A DNA stretch of 64,000 bases from Bradyrhizobium sp. BTAi1. Lineage in GTDB: Bacteria; Pseudomonadota; Alphaproteobacteria; Rhizobiales; Xanthobacteraceae. Below the pieces are notes generated by a model. That model made no database searches. It was not told where the DNA came from and was given only the letters and a program-made list of their open reading frames with translations. The translations under genes were made by a program, and so were the position numbers. Numbering within the stretch: position 1 is the first letter of the stretch; each line of letters begins with the position of its first letter. The DNA lies in NCBI RefSeq assembly GCF_000015165.1, contig NC_009485.1:3016001-3080000 (forward strand), read 5' to 3'. Positions 18,245 through 26,459 of the stretch are shown here, piece by piece.

Positions 18245-19230
18245 TCGAGACCGAACTGTCCCGCTGCGTCGCCGCGTTCATGCCGGGGGCGATCGGCGTG
18301 CGCGGCGCCGCAAAGCTTTCCGGCGGCGCCAGCCAGGAGACGTGGCGTTTCGACATCATGCACCCTGATGGCGCGATCGGTGCCATCCTGCGCCGCTCGC
18401 CGAAAGGCTACGGCGCGGCGCCCGGCCGTGCGGCGGGGCTCGACAATGAGGCGGCCTTGATGCGGCTTGCGCATGCGGCCGGCGTGCCGTCGCCCGAGGT
18501 GCTGCACGTGCTGACGCCCAAGGATGATCTCGGCACCGGCTTCATCATGCGCCGCGTCGACGGCGAGACCATCGCGCGCAAGATCCTGCGCGATGCTGAC
18601 TATGCCGAGGCGCGGCCGCGTCTTGCGCGCCAGCTCGGCGGCATTGCGGCCAGCATTCATGGCATCGCCCGCGAAGCGCTGCCGCCGTTGCGCGAGATGA
18701 ATGCGACCAAGGAGATCGCGGAGCTCGCGCGCGAGTATCGCAGCTTCGACTGGCCGCGCCCGGTGTTCGATCTGGCGCTGCGCTGGCTGTCGCAGAATGA
18801 TCCCGGTCCCTCGGCCGATGTGACCCTGGTGCATGGCGATTTCCGCAACGGCAATCTGATCATCGGCCCCGACGGGGTGCGCGCGGTGCTCGATTGGGAG
18901 CTCGCCCATCTCGGCGATCCGATGGAGGATCTCGGCTGGATCTGCGTCAATTCCTGGCGCTTTGGCGAGATCGACAAGCCGGTCGGCGGTTTCGGATCCC
19001 GCGAGGACCTGTTCGCCGGCTATGAAGCCGCTGGACGAAAAGTCGATGCTGCACGCGTGAAGTTCTGGGAGGTCATGGGCACGTTGCGCTGGGGTGTGAT
19101 GTGCTGCGGCATGATGCAGCGGTTTCGGCTGGGTCCCGACCACTCGATGGAGCGCGCGATGATCGGCCGGCGCGCGTCGGAAACGGAGATCGACCTGTTG
19201 CGGCTGCTTGCGCCGCGAGGAGAGGGCTGA
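18241..19230 (+). CDS. APH-type phosphotransferase, LvaA/ACAD10-11-like acyl-CoA kinase candidate
   Basis: Protein of 329 residues with the aminoglycoside-phosphotransferase fold: SGGASQETWRFD at the nucleotide-binding loop, catalytic VHGDFRNGNLI (Asp200, Asn205) and magnesium-binding LDWELAHLGDP (Asp218). This subfamily, with the ACAD10/11 kinase half and Pseudomonas putida LvaA, phosphorylates hydroxyacyl-CoAs in known cases. The true start is ATG 18241, overlapping the crotonase stop; the frame open from 18103 is a shadow. It is followed at once by a DUF6285 gene, the same pairing as LvaA-LvaB. Drug resistance is unlikely from this context. Confidence 0.85.
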   Translation: MIETELSRCVAAFMPGAIGVRGAAKLSGGASQETWRFDIMHPDGAIGAILRRSPKGYGAAPGRAAGLDNEAALMRLAHAAGVPSPEVLHVLTPKDDLGTGFIMRRVDGETIARKILRDADYAEARPRLARQLGGIAASIHGIAREALPPLREMNATKEIAELAREYRSFDWPRPVFDLALRWLSQNDPGPSADVTLVHGDFRNGNLIIGPDGVRAVLDWELAHLGDPMEDLGWICVNSWRFGEIDKPVGGFGSREDLFAGYEAAGRKVDAARVKFWEVMGTLRWGVMCCGMMQRFRLGPDHSMERAMIGRRASETEIDLLRLLAPRGEG

Positions 19231-19616
19231 TGCAGGACGAACCGACGCCGACCGAACTGGTGCAGGCCGTGGCGGATTTCCTGCGCACCGACATCGCGCC
19301 GCTGATCGCGGGCCACCAGGCGTTCAAGCTACGCGTCGGCATCAACGCGCTCGATCTCGTGGTGCGGCAGCTGACGCAGGCCTCGCCGGCGGAGGCTGCC
19401 GAGCTCACGCGGCTGAAGCAGCTGCTGGGACAGGATGGTGATTTGCTCGAACTCAATCGAGCGCTCGCTGCGCAGATCGCCAGCGGCACGGTCTCTCTCG
19501 AGACCCCGGGCCTGAAGGACCACCTCTGGCAGACCACGCTCGACAAGCTCGCCGTCGATCAGCCGAACTACGCGTCCTACAAGCGCGAGGCGGGAAGGGG
19601 CCTGAATGACGCATAA
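19230..19616 (+). CDS. DUF6285 protein, LvaB-like partner of the kinase
   Basis: Helical protein of 128 residues starting at ATG 19230, sharing one base with the kinase stop (TGATG), with GAGGAGAG upstream. It has no catalytic motif. Conserved-looking pieces are LVQAVADFLRTDIAPLI, HQAFKLRVGINALDLVVRQL and YASYKREAGR. From memory this is the DUF6285 family, found next to APH-type kinases; in P. putida the small LvaB protein is needed for LvaA kinase activity on 4-hydroxyvaleryl-CoA. A kinase-partner role is inferred from that pairing and from translational coupling. Confidence 0.75.
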   Translation: MQDEPTPTELVQAVADFLRTDIAPLIAGHQAFKLRVGINALDLVVRQLTQASPAEAAELTRLKQLLGQDGDLLELNRALAAQIASGTVSLETPGLKDHLWQTTLDKLAVDQPNYASYKREAGRGLNDA

Positions 19617-19620
19617 CTCT

Positions 19621-19715
19621 CCGCCGTCATTGCGAGGAGCGCAAGCGACGAAGCAATCCAGACTGCCTCGGCGGTGGGAGTCTGGATTGCTTCGCTTCGC
19701 TCGCAATGACGGCGG
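19621..19715 (+). repeat. CATTGCGAG palindromic repeat, intact copy
   Basis: Perfect 15-bp end arms CCGCCGTCATTGCGA (19621-19635) and TCGCAATGACGGCGG (19701-19715), with inner inverted sequence GAAGCAATCCAGACT / AGTCTGGATTGCTTC-like. This is the cleanest copy of the family also seen at 14217 and in the 23.4-23.7 kb array. Confidence 0.85.
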
Positions 19716-19746
19716 TGGACGAGGCGGCACCGTCGCAAACAAAGGC

Positions 19747-19851
19747 TTCGTCATTCCGGGGCGCGACGCAGTCGCGAGCCCGGAATCCAGACGTCCGATC
19801 GAGGTTATGAATTCCGGGCCTGCGCTTGGCGGCACATCCCGGAATGACGAA
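19747..19851 (+). repeat. CGTCATTCCGGG palindromic repeat, second family
   Basis: Perfect 14-bp arms TTCGTCATTCCGGG (19747-19760) and CCCGGAATGACGAA (19838-19851), enclosing worn inner arms such as GCCCGGAATCCAG and GAATTCCGGGC. A different family from its neighbour. Together the two elements fill the gap between convergent genes. Confidence 0.8.
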
Positions 19852-19863
19852 CGTCAATGGAGC

Positions 19864-20643
19864 TCACCGCCCCAGCCAGTTCGGCGGGCGCTTCTCCGAA
19901 AATGCCTTCGGTCCCTCGATATAGTCCTGCGAATGGATCATCGCCTGCACCGCCGGGTAGTCGCGCTGCTCGGTGATCGCCTGCTGCAGCGACACCGCGA
20001 GGCCCTTCTCGATCGCCTGCTTGGAGGCGCGGATCGACATCGGCGAGTTCTTGGCGATCGTCTCCGCCCAGCGCTCAGCGGCCGCCAGCGCCTCGCCTTG
20101 CGGCACCACCTCGTTGACGAAGCCGAGCTCGTGGCCCTCGCGCGCCCCGACATGGCGGCCGGTCAGAATCATGCTCATCGCGCGCTTCATGCCGATCTGG
20201 CGCGGCAGCCGCTGCAGGCCGCCCGCGAGCGCGGCGAGGCCGACGCGCGGCTCGGGCAACGCGAAGGTCGCATTCTCGGCGGCGATGATCAGGTCGCAGG
20301 CGAGCGCGATCTCGAAGCCGCCGCCCATCGCGACGCCGTTGACGGCCGCGATCAGCGGCTTGTCGCAGTCGAAGCGCGAGGTCAGTCCGCCAAAGCCGCT
20401 CTTGCCCCAGCCACGCGCGCCGCCGGCGGCCTGCCATTTGAGGTCGTTGCCGGCGCAGAACGCCTTGTCGCCCTCGCCGGTGACGATCGCGACCCACTGT
20501 TCGGGATCGGCGGCGAAGGTATCGAACACGCGCTCGAGCTCGTAATGCGCCTCGATATGCAGCGCGTTGTAGACCTCGGGCCGGGCGAGCGTGACGATCG
20601 TGACCGGCCCCTTGCGCGTGATCTTCGAGTATTTCAGCTCCAT
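19864..20643 (-). CDS. Enoyl-CoA hydratase (crotonase family)
   Basis: Crotonase of 259 residues. GEGDKAFCAGNDLKWQAA and NGVAMGGGFEIALACDLIIAA form the CoA and oxyanion-hole segments. LPEPRVGLAALAGGLQRLPRQIG holds the catalytic-acid region: a Glu is present in the PEP stretch, while the second hydratase Glu position reads Ala-Gly, so the exact reaction is uncertain. The C-terminus KRPPNWLGR is typical of hydratases. AGGAGG lies eight bases before ATG. It is divergent from the acyl-CoA dehydrogenase gene, sharing a 169-base gap. Confidence 0.88.
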   Translation of the reverse strand: MELKYSKITRKGPVTIVTLARPEVYNALHIEAHYELERVFDTFAADPEQWVAIVTGEGDKAFCAGNDLKWQAAGGARGWGKSGFGGLTSRFDCDKPLIAAVNGVAMGGGFEIALACDLIIAAENATFALPEPRVGLAALAGGLQRLPRQIGMKRAMSMILTGRHVGAREGHELGFVNEVVPQGEALAAAERWAETIAKNSPMSIRASKQAIEKGLAVSLQQAITEQRDYPAVQAMIHSQDYIEGPKAFSEKRPPNWLGR

Positions 20644-20812
20644 CGCCCGTTCCTCCTGATGTCCGATGATTGGCAGCCCTGCGCGAGCTTAGCGGCTGGG
20701 CAGCGTTCGCAGTCATCCAAATACGCAACCGCGCTGCGCGCCACAAGCACATGGCAGGAGGCGGCGCCGACCAAGATAACGAACAACAACAACACGCACA
20801 GGGAGACACGCC

Positions 20813-22087
20813 ATGGATTTTTCCTTGCCGAAGGAACTGGTCGCCTATCTCGACGAGCTCGATCGCTTCATTGCCACCGAGATCAAGCCGCTGGAGGAGG
20901 CCGACGACAACATCCGCTTCTTCGATCATCGCCGCGAATGGGCGCGCACCGATTTCGAGAATGGCGGCCTGCCGCGGCATGACTGGGAGCAGCTGCTGCG
21001 CAAGGCCAAGGACCGCGCCGACGCGGCCGGGCACCTGCGCTTCGCGATCCCGAAGCGCTATGGCGGCAAGGACGGCTCGAACCTCTGGATGGCCGTGATC
21101 CGCGAGCATTTCGCATCGAAGGGCCTCGGCCTGCACAACGACCTGCAGAACGAGCATTCGATCGTCGGCAATCTGCCGATCGTCACCATGCTCGACCGCT
21201 ACGGCCGCGACGACCAGAAGGCGATGATCGACGGCTCGATCACCGGCAAGTACCGCATCACTTTTGGTCTCACCGAGCCGCACCACGGCTCCGATGCGAC
21301 CCATATGGAGACCAAGGCGGTGCCTGCGACTCGCGACAACGTCAAGGGTTGGCTGATCAATGGCGAGAAGATGTGGACGACGGGCATGCACGTCGCCACC
21401 CATTGCGCGCTGTTCGCGCGCACCTCGGGCAATGACGGCGATGCGCGCGGCATCACCTGCTTTCTCGTGCCGGCGAAGGCGGAAGGGGTGAAGGTCGAGG
21501 AGTATCTCTGGACCTTCAACATGCCGACCGATCATCCCCGCGTCAGCTTCACCGATGTGTTCGTACCTGAGGATGCGCTGTTTGGCGAGGTCGGGCGCGG
21601 GTTGTCGCTGGCGCAATGCTTCGTGCACGAGAACCGCATCCGGCAGGCGGCGAGCTCGCTCGGCGCCGCGGTGTTCTGCATCAATGAGAGCGTGAACTAC
21701 GCGCGTGAGCGCAAGCCGTTCGGCAAGGCGCTGGCCGAGAACCAGGCGATCCAATGGCCGCTGGTGGAGCTGGCGACCCAGGCCGAGATGCTGCGGCTGC
21801 TGATCCGCAAGACTGCCTGGGAGATGGACCAGCTCACCCAGGCGCAGGTGGAGCATACGCTCTCCGACAAGGTCTCGATGTGCAATTACTGGGCTAACCG
21901 CCTGTGCTGCGAGGCGGCGGACCGCGCCATCCAGGTCCATGGCGGCATGGGCTATTCGCGCCACAAGCCGTTCGAGCACATCTATCGCCACCACCGCCGC
22001 TACCGCATCACCGAAGGCAGCGAGGAGATTCAGATGCGCAAGGTGGCAGGCTTCCTGTTCGGCTATATGGGGGCGAACAAGAGGTGA
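20813..22087 (+). CDS. Acyl-CoA dehydrogenase
   Basis: FAD-dependent acyl-CoA dehydrogenase of 424 residues that makes a 2,3-double bond in an acyl-CoA and passes electrons to ETF. The flavin and substrate motifs FGLTEPHHGSDATHMETKA and NGEKMWTTGMH are present, and the C-terminal catalytic base is Glu401 in RITEGSEEIQMRKVAG. IQVHGGMGYSRHKPFEHIYR is the usual FAD-contacting segment near the C-terminus. It could act with the ligases and hydratases around it. In the Lva-type pathway an acyl-CoA dehydrogenase-like protein handles the 4-phosphoacyl-CoA; whether this one does is unproved. Confidence 0.9.
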   Translation: MDFSLPKELVAYLDELDRFIATEIKPLEEADDNIRFFDHRREWARTDFENGGLPRHDWEQLLRKAKDRADAAGHLRFAIPKRYGGKDGSNLWMAVIREHFASKGLGLHNDLQNEHSIVGNLPIVTMLDRYGRDDQKAMIDGSITGKYRITFGLTEPHHGSDATHMETKAVPATRDNVKGWLINGEKMWTTGMHVATHCALFARTSGNDGDARGITCFLVPAKAEGVKVEEYLWTFNMPTDHPRVSFTDVFVPEDALFGEVGRGLSLAQCFVHENRIRQAASSLGAAVFCINESVNYARERKPFGKALAENQAIQWPLVELATQAEMLRLLIRKTAWEMDQLTQAQVEHTLSDKVSMCNYWANRLCCEAADRAIQVHGGMGYSRHKPFEHIYRHHRRYRITEGSEEIQMRKVAGFLFGYMGANKR

Positions 22088-22107
22088 GACGAGCTTGAAC
22101 TGCGCAC

Positions 22108-22125
22108 CGTCATCGCGAGCGTCAG
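22108..22125 (+). repeat. Left fragment of a palindromic repeat split by the IS
   Basis: CCGTCATCGCGAGCGTCAG matches the first bases of the array unit at 23604 (CGTCATCGCGAGCGTCAG). The remainder continues on the far side of the IS at 23394, after duplication of GTCAG. Confidence 0.85.
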
Positions 22126-22175
22126 TGTTCAGCCCGGGGACATAGCTTACACCTGTTCGGGGACATAGTTGACAC
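22126..22175 (+). repeat. Left terminal inverted repeat of the IS
   Basis: 50 bases matching the reverse complement of 23344-23393 with six mismatches. It also encodes the last residues and stop of the transposase (NYVPEQV), so the inverted repeat and gene overlap. Confidence 0.92.
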
Positions 22176-23280
22176 TTTTGGGGTCGCGCAAATCGAACGC
22201 TGCGATCTGATGCGCGGCAAAGAAAATTCCGAATTTTCCGTCCTGGCTGAGCGGGCGAATAGCGAGCCGCTCGCTGCGAAAGGCTTGCGGGACTTTCCAG
22301 AGCCGTCCCTCGAAACTGACATAGGCCTTGGTGCTCGACACCGAACGGACGATCTCACCCTCGTCGTATTCCACCGTCGGAAGGCGATCCGGCATCGTTC
22401 GCTGGCTGGGCCGGTAGCGGCTCGCCGGCACATCGAAGTCGAGAGCCTCGTGGGGCCGGTCGAGATTGTAGATGGCCCGCCATTCGTCGAGCGCCCGCTG
22501 GACGTCGTCAAGGTCCCTGTAGCGCTTGAAGGCAAAGACTTCGGCCTTCAGGCTGCGGTGGAAGCGTTCGTTCTTGCCGCGGCCCTGAGGATGATACGGC
22601 CGGCTGTGGATCGTTCGAATGCCGAGCTTTAGAAGCCAGACCGTCAGCGCGGTCCAGGGGTCTTCGAGAGTAAAGCCCCAGGGACCACCATTATCGACGA
22701 ACATCGCATCCGGCAGTCCATAGCGGCGGAACGTCGTCTCCAGATGTCCTTTGACCGTAGAGCCGCGCTCGTTGTCACACGCCGCCAGGCACACGGAGAA
22801 GCGCGAGTGGTCGTCCAGCGCAGTCAGCGGGTGACAGGACACGCCGTTCTCCAGCGCACTGTGCCCCTTGAAGTCCATCTGCCACAGCTGATTGGGCGCA
22901 TCCTTCTCGAAACGCCTGTACGGCTGCCCCGGCGTGCCTGCAGGCTCGCTCACGCGATCGTAGCGGCGCAGGATGGTGTGCACGGTGGATATCGCCGGGA
23001 CAGTTTGCCCGTCGCGCGCGAGACGACGTGCGAGCTTGCGCGCGCCCCAGGCCGGGTGAGCGTCGCGCAACACGACGATCTGCTGCTCAGTCGCAGCCGC
23101 CGTGCGCTCCGGACTCCGATGCGGCCGCCGCGACCGGTCCGCCAGCGTCGTATCGCCGGCGTCATACCGCTGGATCCACTTGTAGCCGGTCTCGGCGCTG
23201 ATGCCGAACTGACGGCACAGCTTCCGCCGGTTCACGCCCTCCTGCTTGGCAAGCATCACAAACTCTCGTCGCTGGTCCAT
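22147..23280 (-). CDS. IS481-family DDE transposase
   Basis: Transposase of 377 residues. An N-terminal helix-turn-helix (RRKLCRQFGISAETGYKWIQRY) binds the ends. The RNase H-like core has the acids in WQMDFKGH, FVDNGGPWG and KNERFHRSLKAE, giving a D-D-E triad with the G-x-x-ER-x-HR context of IS481/IS3-like integrase cores. ATG 23280 (MDQRREFVM) is preferred with GAGAGG eight bases upstream; an in-frame ATG at 23304 is possible. No frameshift or internal stop. Confidence 0.93.
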   Translation of the reverse strand: MDQRREFVMLAKQEGVNRRKLCRQFGISAETGYKWIQRYDAGDTTLADRSRRPHRSPERTAAATEQQIVVLRDAHPAWGARKLARRLARDGQTVPAISTVHTILRRYDRVSEPAGTPGQPYRRFEKDAPNQLWQMDFKGHSALENGVSCHPLTALDDHSRFSVCLAACDNERGSTVKGHLETTFRRYGLPDAMFVDNGGPWGFTLEDPWTALTVWLLKLGIRTIHSRPYHPQGRGKNERFHRSLKAEVFAFKRYRDLDDVQRALDEWRAIYNLDRPHEALDFDVPASRYRPSQRTMPDRLPTVEYDEGEIVRSVSSTKAYVSFEGRLWKVPQAFRSERLAIRPLSQDGKFGIFFAAHQIAAFDLRDPKSVNYVPEQV

Positions 23281-23343
23281 GACAGACACCTCTCGCCACG
23301 GCATCGCTCGTCCCTTTGCTTGACGAATCGAGCCGATTTTGAG

Positions 23344-23393
23344 GTGTCAACCATGTCTCCGAACACCTGTCAGCCATGTCCCCGGGCTGAACA
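23344..23393 (-). repeat. Right terminal inverted repeat of the IS
   Basis: Ends ...CCCCGGGCTGAACA at 23393 and pairs with the left end. It is followed by the target duplication GTCAG. Confidence 0.92.
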
Positions 23394-23748
23394 GTCAGCG
23401 AAGCGATCCAGGGTTGTTTACGTGGCCCTGGATTGCTTCGGCGCAAGAGCGCCTCGCAATGACGGGGGGAGAGAGCGCGGGCTCTCTCGTCCGTCATCGC
23501 GAGCAGTAGCGAAGTGATCCAGGGCTGTGAGCGGAACCCTGGATTGCTTCGGCGCAAGCGCGCCTCGCAATGACGGTGTGGAGAGGTCGCGACCTCTCTC
23601 GTCCGTCATCGCGAGCGTCAGCGAAGCGATCCAGGGTTGTTTACGTGGCCCTGGATTGCTTCGGCGCAAGAGCGCCTCGCAATGACGGGGGAGAGAGCGC
23701 GAACTCTCTCCTCGTCATCGCGAGCGCAAGCGATGCGATCCAGAATGG
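23394..23748 (+). repeat. Tandem array of ~110-bp palindromic units
   Basis: Units start with CGTCATCGCGAGC and run through GATCCAGGG, CCCTGGATTGCTTCGGCGC and CCTCGCAATGACGG. The right part of the first unit is 23394-23466 (its left part is at 22108-22125, beyond the IS). Full units are 23492-23576 and 23604-23688, and a truncated one is 23713-23748. The period is 109-112 bases. Between units lie short perfect palindromes: 23469-23488, GAGAGGTCGCGACCTCTC at 23581-23598, and 23691-23710. No gene is visible between the transposase and the ligase gene. Confidence 0.9.
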
Positions 23749-23766
23749 TCACCGCGGGCCCGGCAA

Positions 23767-25347
23767 TCAATTCACCTGCCGGTCCTTGCCTGCCCAATAG
23801 GGGGCGCGCAGAGTCCGCCGCAGGATCTTGCCGGAGGGGTTGCGCGGCAAGGCGTCGAGGAAGTCGACGCTCTTCGGCGTCTTGAAGCCGGCGATGCGGG
23901 TGCGGGTGAAATTGATGATGTCGGTCGCGGTGGCGCGCTTGCCGGGCTTCATCACGACGATCGCCTTGACCGCCTCGCCCCATTTGTCGTCGGGGATGCC
24001 GATGACAGCGGCCTCCGCGATATCGGGATGGTCGCAGATCGCGCTCTCGACCTCGGCCGGATAGATGTTCTCGCCGCCGGAGATGATCATGTCCTTGATG
24101 CGGTCGTGGATGTAGACATACCCGTCCTCGTCCATGTAGCCGGCATCGCCGGTGCGCAGCCAGCCATCCTTGCCGAGGGTCCGCGCGGTCGCTTCGGGCA
24201 AATTCCAATAGCCGGCCATGTTGGAGCCGGAGCGGGTGGCGATCTCGCCGACCTGGCGCGGCGGCAGCGGATTGCCGAGCGGATCGATGATCGCAACCTC
24301 GATGCCCGGCAGCGGCTTGCCGGCCGAGCGCATCCGCTCCAGGCCCTCGACATGGTCCTCGGGCGGCAGCGCGATGATGGTGCCGGTGGTCTCGGTCATG
24401 CCGTACATCTGCACGAAGCCGCATTTGAAGACCTCGATGCATTCCTTCAGCAGCGCAGCTGGAATCGGCGAGGCGCCGTAGAGCATATATTTCAGCCGCG
24501 AGAAATCGACCTGTCGCGCGCGCGGCTGTCGCACCACGAACTGCATCGCGGCCGGAACCATGAACAATTTGGTGATGCCGGACTGCTCGAAGAAATCCAG
24601 GATCTTGGTCGGATCGAACTCGCGCGCGATGACGCCGCGGGCGCCGTGATAGAGGCTCATCAGGCCCCAGCCGGAGCCGCCGATATGGAAGATCGGCATC
24701 GCGATCAGCGAGACGTCGTCGGTCGACCATTTGTTCCAGTCCGGCCTGTCCGCGGGATCGCCGGTGTTGACCAAATTCAGGAAGTTGGCGTGCGACAGCA
24801 TCGCGCCCTTCGGCTTGCCGGTCGTGCCGGAGGTGTAGAGCTGCAGCGCGATGTCCTTCGGTGTGATCGGAACGCCCGGATCCTCCGCGCTCTGCACGTC
24901 GCGCCAGGCGGTGTAGTCCTGCCATTCCGGCGCGCCACCTTCGGTGGTGATGATGTGCCGGACGCTCGGGATCTCGCCGCTGATGTTCCGGATCATCGTG
25001 ATGAATTCCGGCCCGACGAACAGGACAGGGGCCTTGCAGTCCTCGACGATGAAGGCTACCTCGGGGCCCGCAAGCCGCCAATTGATCGGCGCCATCACCA
25101 CATTGGCCTTCATCGCGCCGACCAGCAGCTCGAAATAGATGTCGCTGTTCTTGCCGAAATAGGCGATCCGCTCATGCGGCTTGACGCCGAGCGCCTTCAA
25201 CGCGTTGGCGACCTGGTTGGTTTTGCGGTCGAACTCGGCGAAACTGGTGACGCGGCCTTCGAACTCATAGGCGGTGGCGGAGCCGAGCGCTTGCGCCTGC
25301 TTGCGCACGATATCGACGAGCGTCGACGCTGCCGTCGCGACGGACAT
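23767..25347 (-). CDS. Long/medium-chain fatty-acid--CoA ligase
   Basis: AMP-forming acyl-CoA synthetase of 526 residues. ATP-binding P-loop LQLYTSGTTGKPKGAML, adenylate motif YGMTETTGTI, hinge GWLRTGDAGYMDEDGYVYI, DRIKDMIISGGENIYPAEVE, and the late lysine in PRNPSGKILRRTLR that catalyses adenylation. It activates a carboxylic acid to the CoA thioester; the chain type is unknown. It is transcribed toward the repeat array, and the SDR gene at 25482 lies upstream on the same strand 134 bases away. Confidence 0.9.
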   Translation of the reverse strand: MSVATAASTLVDIVRKQAQALGSATAYEFEGRVTSFAEFDRKTNQVANALKALGVKPHERIAYFGKNSDIYFELLVGAMKANVVMAPINWRLAGPEVAFIVEDCKAPVLFVGPEFITMIRNISGEIPSVRHIITTEGGAPEWQDYTAWRDVQSAEDPGVPITPKDIALQLYTSGTTGKPKGAMLSHANFLNLVNTGDPADRPDWNKWSTDDVSLIAMPIFHIGGSGWGLMSLYHGARGVIAREFDPTKILDFFEQSGITKLFMVPAAMQFVVRQPRARQVDFSRLKYMLYGASPIPAALLKECIEVFKCGFVQMYGMTETTGTIIALPPEDHVEGLERMRSAGKPLPGIEVAIIDPLGNPLPPRQVGEIATRSGSNMAGYWNLPEATARTLGKDGWLRTGDAGYMDEDGYVYIHDRIKDMIISGGENIYPAEVESAICDHPDIAEAAVIGIPDDKWGEAVKAIVVMKPGKRATATDIINFTRTRIAGFKTPKSVDFLDALPRNPSGKILRRTLRAPYWAGKDRQVN

Positions 25348-25481
25348 GTTTCCCCTCCGATGATGTCTTGTTCTTCGTTGTGGTAGGTCTTGTCGTCGTT
25401 CCCGCTCCGGATACGCCGGAGCGGCTTTCGTTCGAGCAGTCTACAGGGCGGGCTGCGCCGATCAACAGTCTGGTTGTGTCC

Positions 25482-26357
25482 TCAGCTCGTGCGCGTCGCG
25501 CGATCCTTCTCGTTCTGGGCCTTGATCGAGTCCTTGGCCTTGGTCCAGTCGTCATCGCTCCAGTCGCGCAGCTGATAGAAATTGCCACCCATCGCCAGCG
25601 CCTGGGCGCCGTCCATCGCGATGGTCTCGCCATTGATCCAGTTGCAGCCGCCGGAGATCAGGAACACCGCGAGGTTCTGCAACTCCTCCATGGTGCCGAC
25701 GCGGCCCATCGGGTTCATCGCCTTGGTCCGCGCGCCGGCCTCGTCGCCGGGCTTGATGCGCTTGCTCATGCCTTCGGTCGGGATCTCGCCGGGCGCGATG
25801 GTGTTGAGGCGGATGCCGTAGCGGCCCCATTCGGTGGCGAGCGACATCGTCATGGCGTGGATCGCCGATTTGCTCATCGCCGAGGGCACGACATAGGGCG
25901 AGCCGTTGCGCACCCAGGTCACCGTGATCGACACCACGTTGCCCGGCTGCTTCGCGGCGATCCAGCGTTTGCCGACGGCATGCGTCACGTAGAACGTGCC
26001 GTGCATGACGATGTTGGCGACGGCATCGAAGCCGCGCGGGCTCAATTCCTCGGTGCGGGAGATGAAGTTGCCGGCGGCGTTGTTGATGAGATCGGTGAGG
26101 CCGCCTTCCTGGAAGATGGCCTCGATCATCTCCTCGACCGCCATCGCATTGCGGATGTCGACGCCGTGGCTGGTGACCCGTCCGCCGTAGAGGTCCATCA
26201 GTTCGGTCGCGGTCTCGTCGCAGACGATTTTCCGCCGGCCGCAAATATGCACCTCTGCGCCCAATTGCAGGAAGCGCGCGGCCATCGCCTTGCCAAGGCC
26301 GGTGCCGCCGCCGGTCACCAGAATGCGTCGACCTTCGAGGAGATTGTCCTTGAACAT
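25482..26357 (-). CDS. SDR of the 2,4-dienoyl-CoA reductase type with unusual active site
   Basis: Reductase of 291 residues with TGGGTGLGKAMA for NADP binding and INNAAGNFIS in place of NAG. The usual Y-x3-K is replaced by Ser159-x3-Lys163 in VVPSAMSKSAIHAM, as in mitochondrial 2,4-dienoyl-CoA reductases. In those enzymes, from memory, the catalytic Tyr lies 11 residues before this Ser; here that position is Trp148, while Tyr155 lies four before it. So the fold and CoA-type specificity fit DECR/PECR proteins, but the proton donor is uncertain. It is divergent from the crotonase gene at 26460. Confidence 0.85.
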   Translation of the reverse strand: MFKDNLLEGRRILVTGGGTGLGKAMAARFLQLGAEVHICGRRKIVCDETATELMDLYGGRVTSHGVDIRNAMAVEEMIEAIFQEGGLTDLINNAAGNFISRTEELSPRGFDAVANIVMHGTFYVTHAVGKRWIAAKQPGNVVSITVTWVRNGSPYVVPSAMSKSAIHAMTMSLATEWGRYGIRLNTIAPGEIPTEGMSKRIKPGDEAGARTKAMNPMGRVGTMEELQNLAVFLISGGCNWINGETIAMDGAQALAMGGNFYQLRDWSDDDWTKAKDSIKAQNEKDRATRTS

Positions 26358-26459
26358 GGGAGTTTCCGCCTGACATCTTGTGAGTTAATTGGTCGATTGA
26401 CTAAATCGCTCCGACAGCCTTCTGTAAAGTCACAAAGACATCCGTAGGGAGACCGCTCG

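Larger units (their letters stand above)
22126..23393 (-). mobile_element. Intact IS481-family insertion sequence
   Basis: Element of 1268 bp bounded by 50-bp terminal inverted repeats (22126-22175 and 23344-23393, 44 of 50 identical, starting TGTTCAGCCCGGGGACAT). A 5-bp direct repeat GTCAG flanks it (22121-22125 and 23394-23398). It contains one full-length transposase gene with all three catalytic acids, so it looks functional. It sits inside a unit of the palindromic tandem array; removing the element and one GTCAG restores a unit matching the intact one at 23604. Confidence 0.93.

Noticed and set aside
18241..19230. Aminoglycoside resistance kinase
   Set aside because: The fold matches, but the gene is coupled to a crotonase and DUF6285 and resembles acyl-CoA-linked kinases.
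23394..23748. Possible CRISPR array
   Set aside because: Units are about 110 bases, internally palindromic and nearly uniform including the spacers, and there are no cas genes. This is a tandem palindromic repeat.
26389..26404. Imperfect palindrome TTGGTCGATTGACTAA between divergent SDR and crotonase genes
   Set aside because: Only 6 of 8 arm positions match and there is no second copy in the window, so it is too weak to call an operator.
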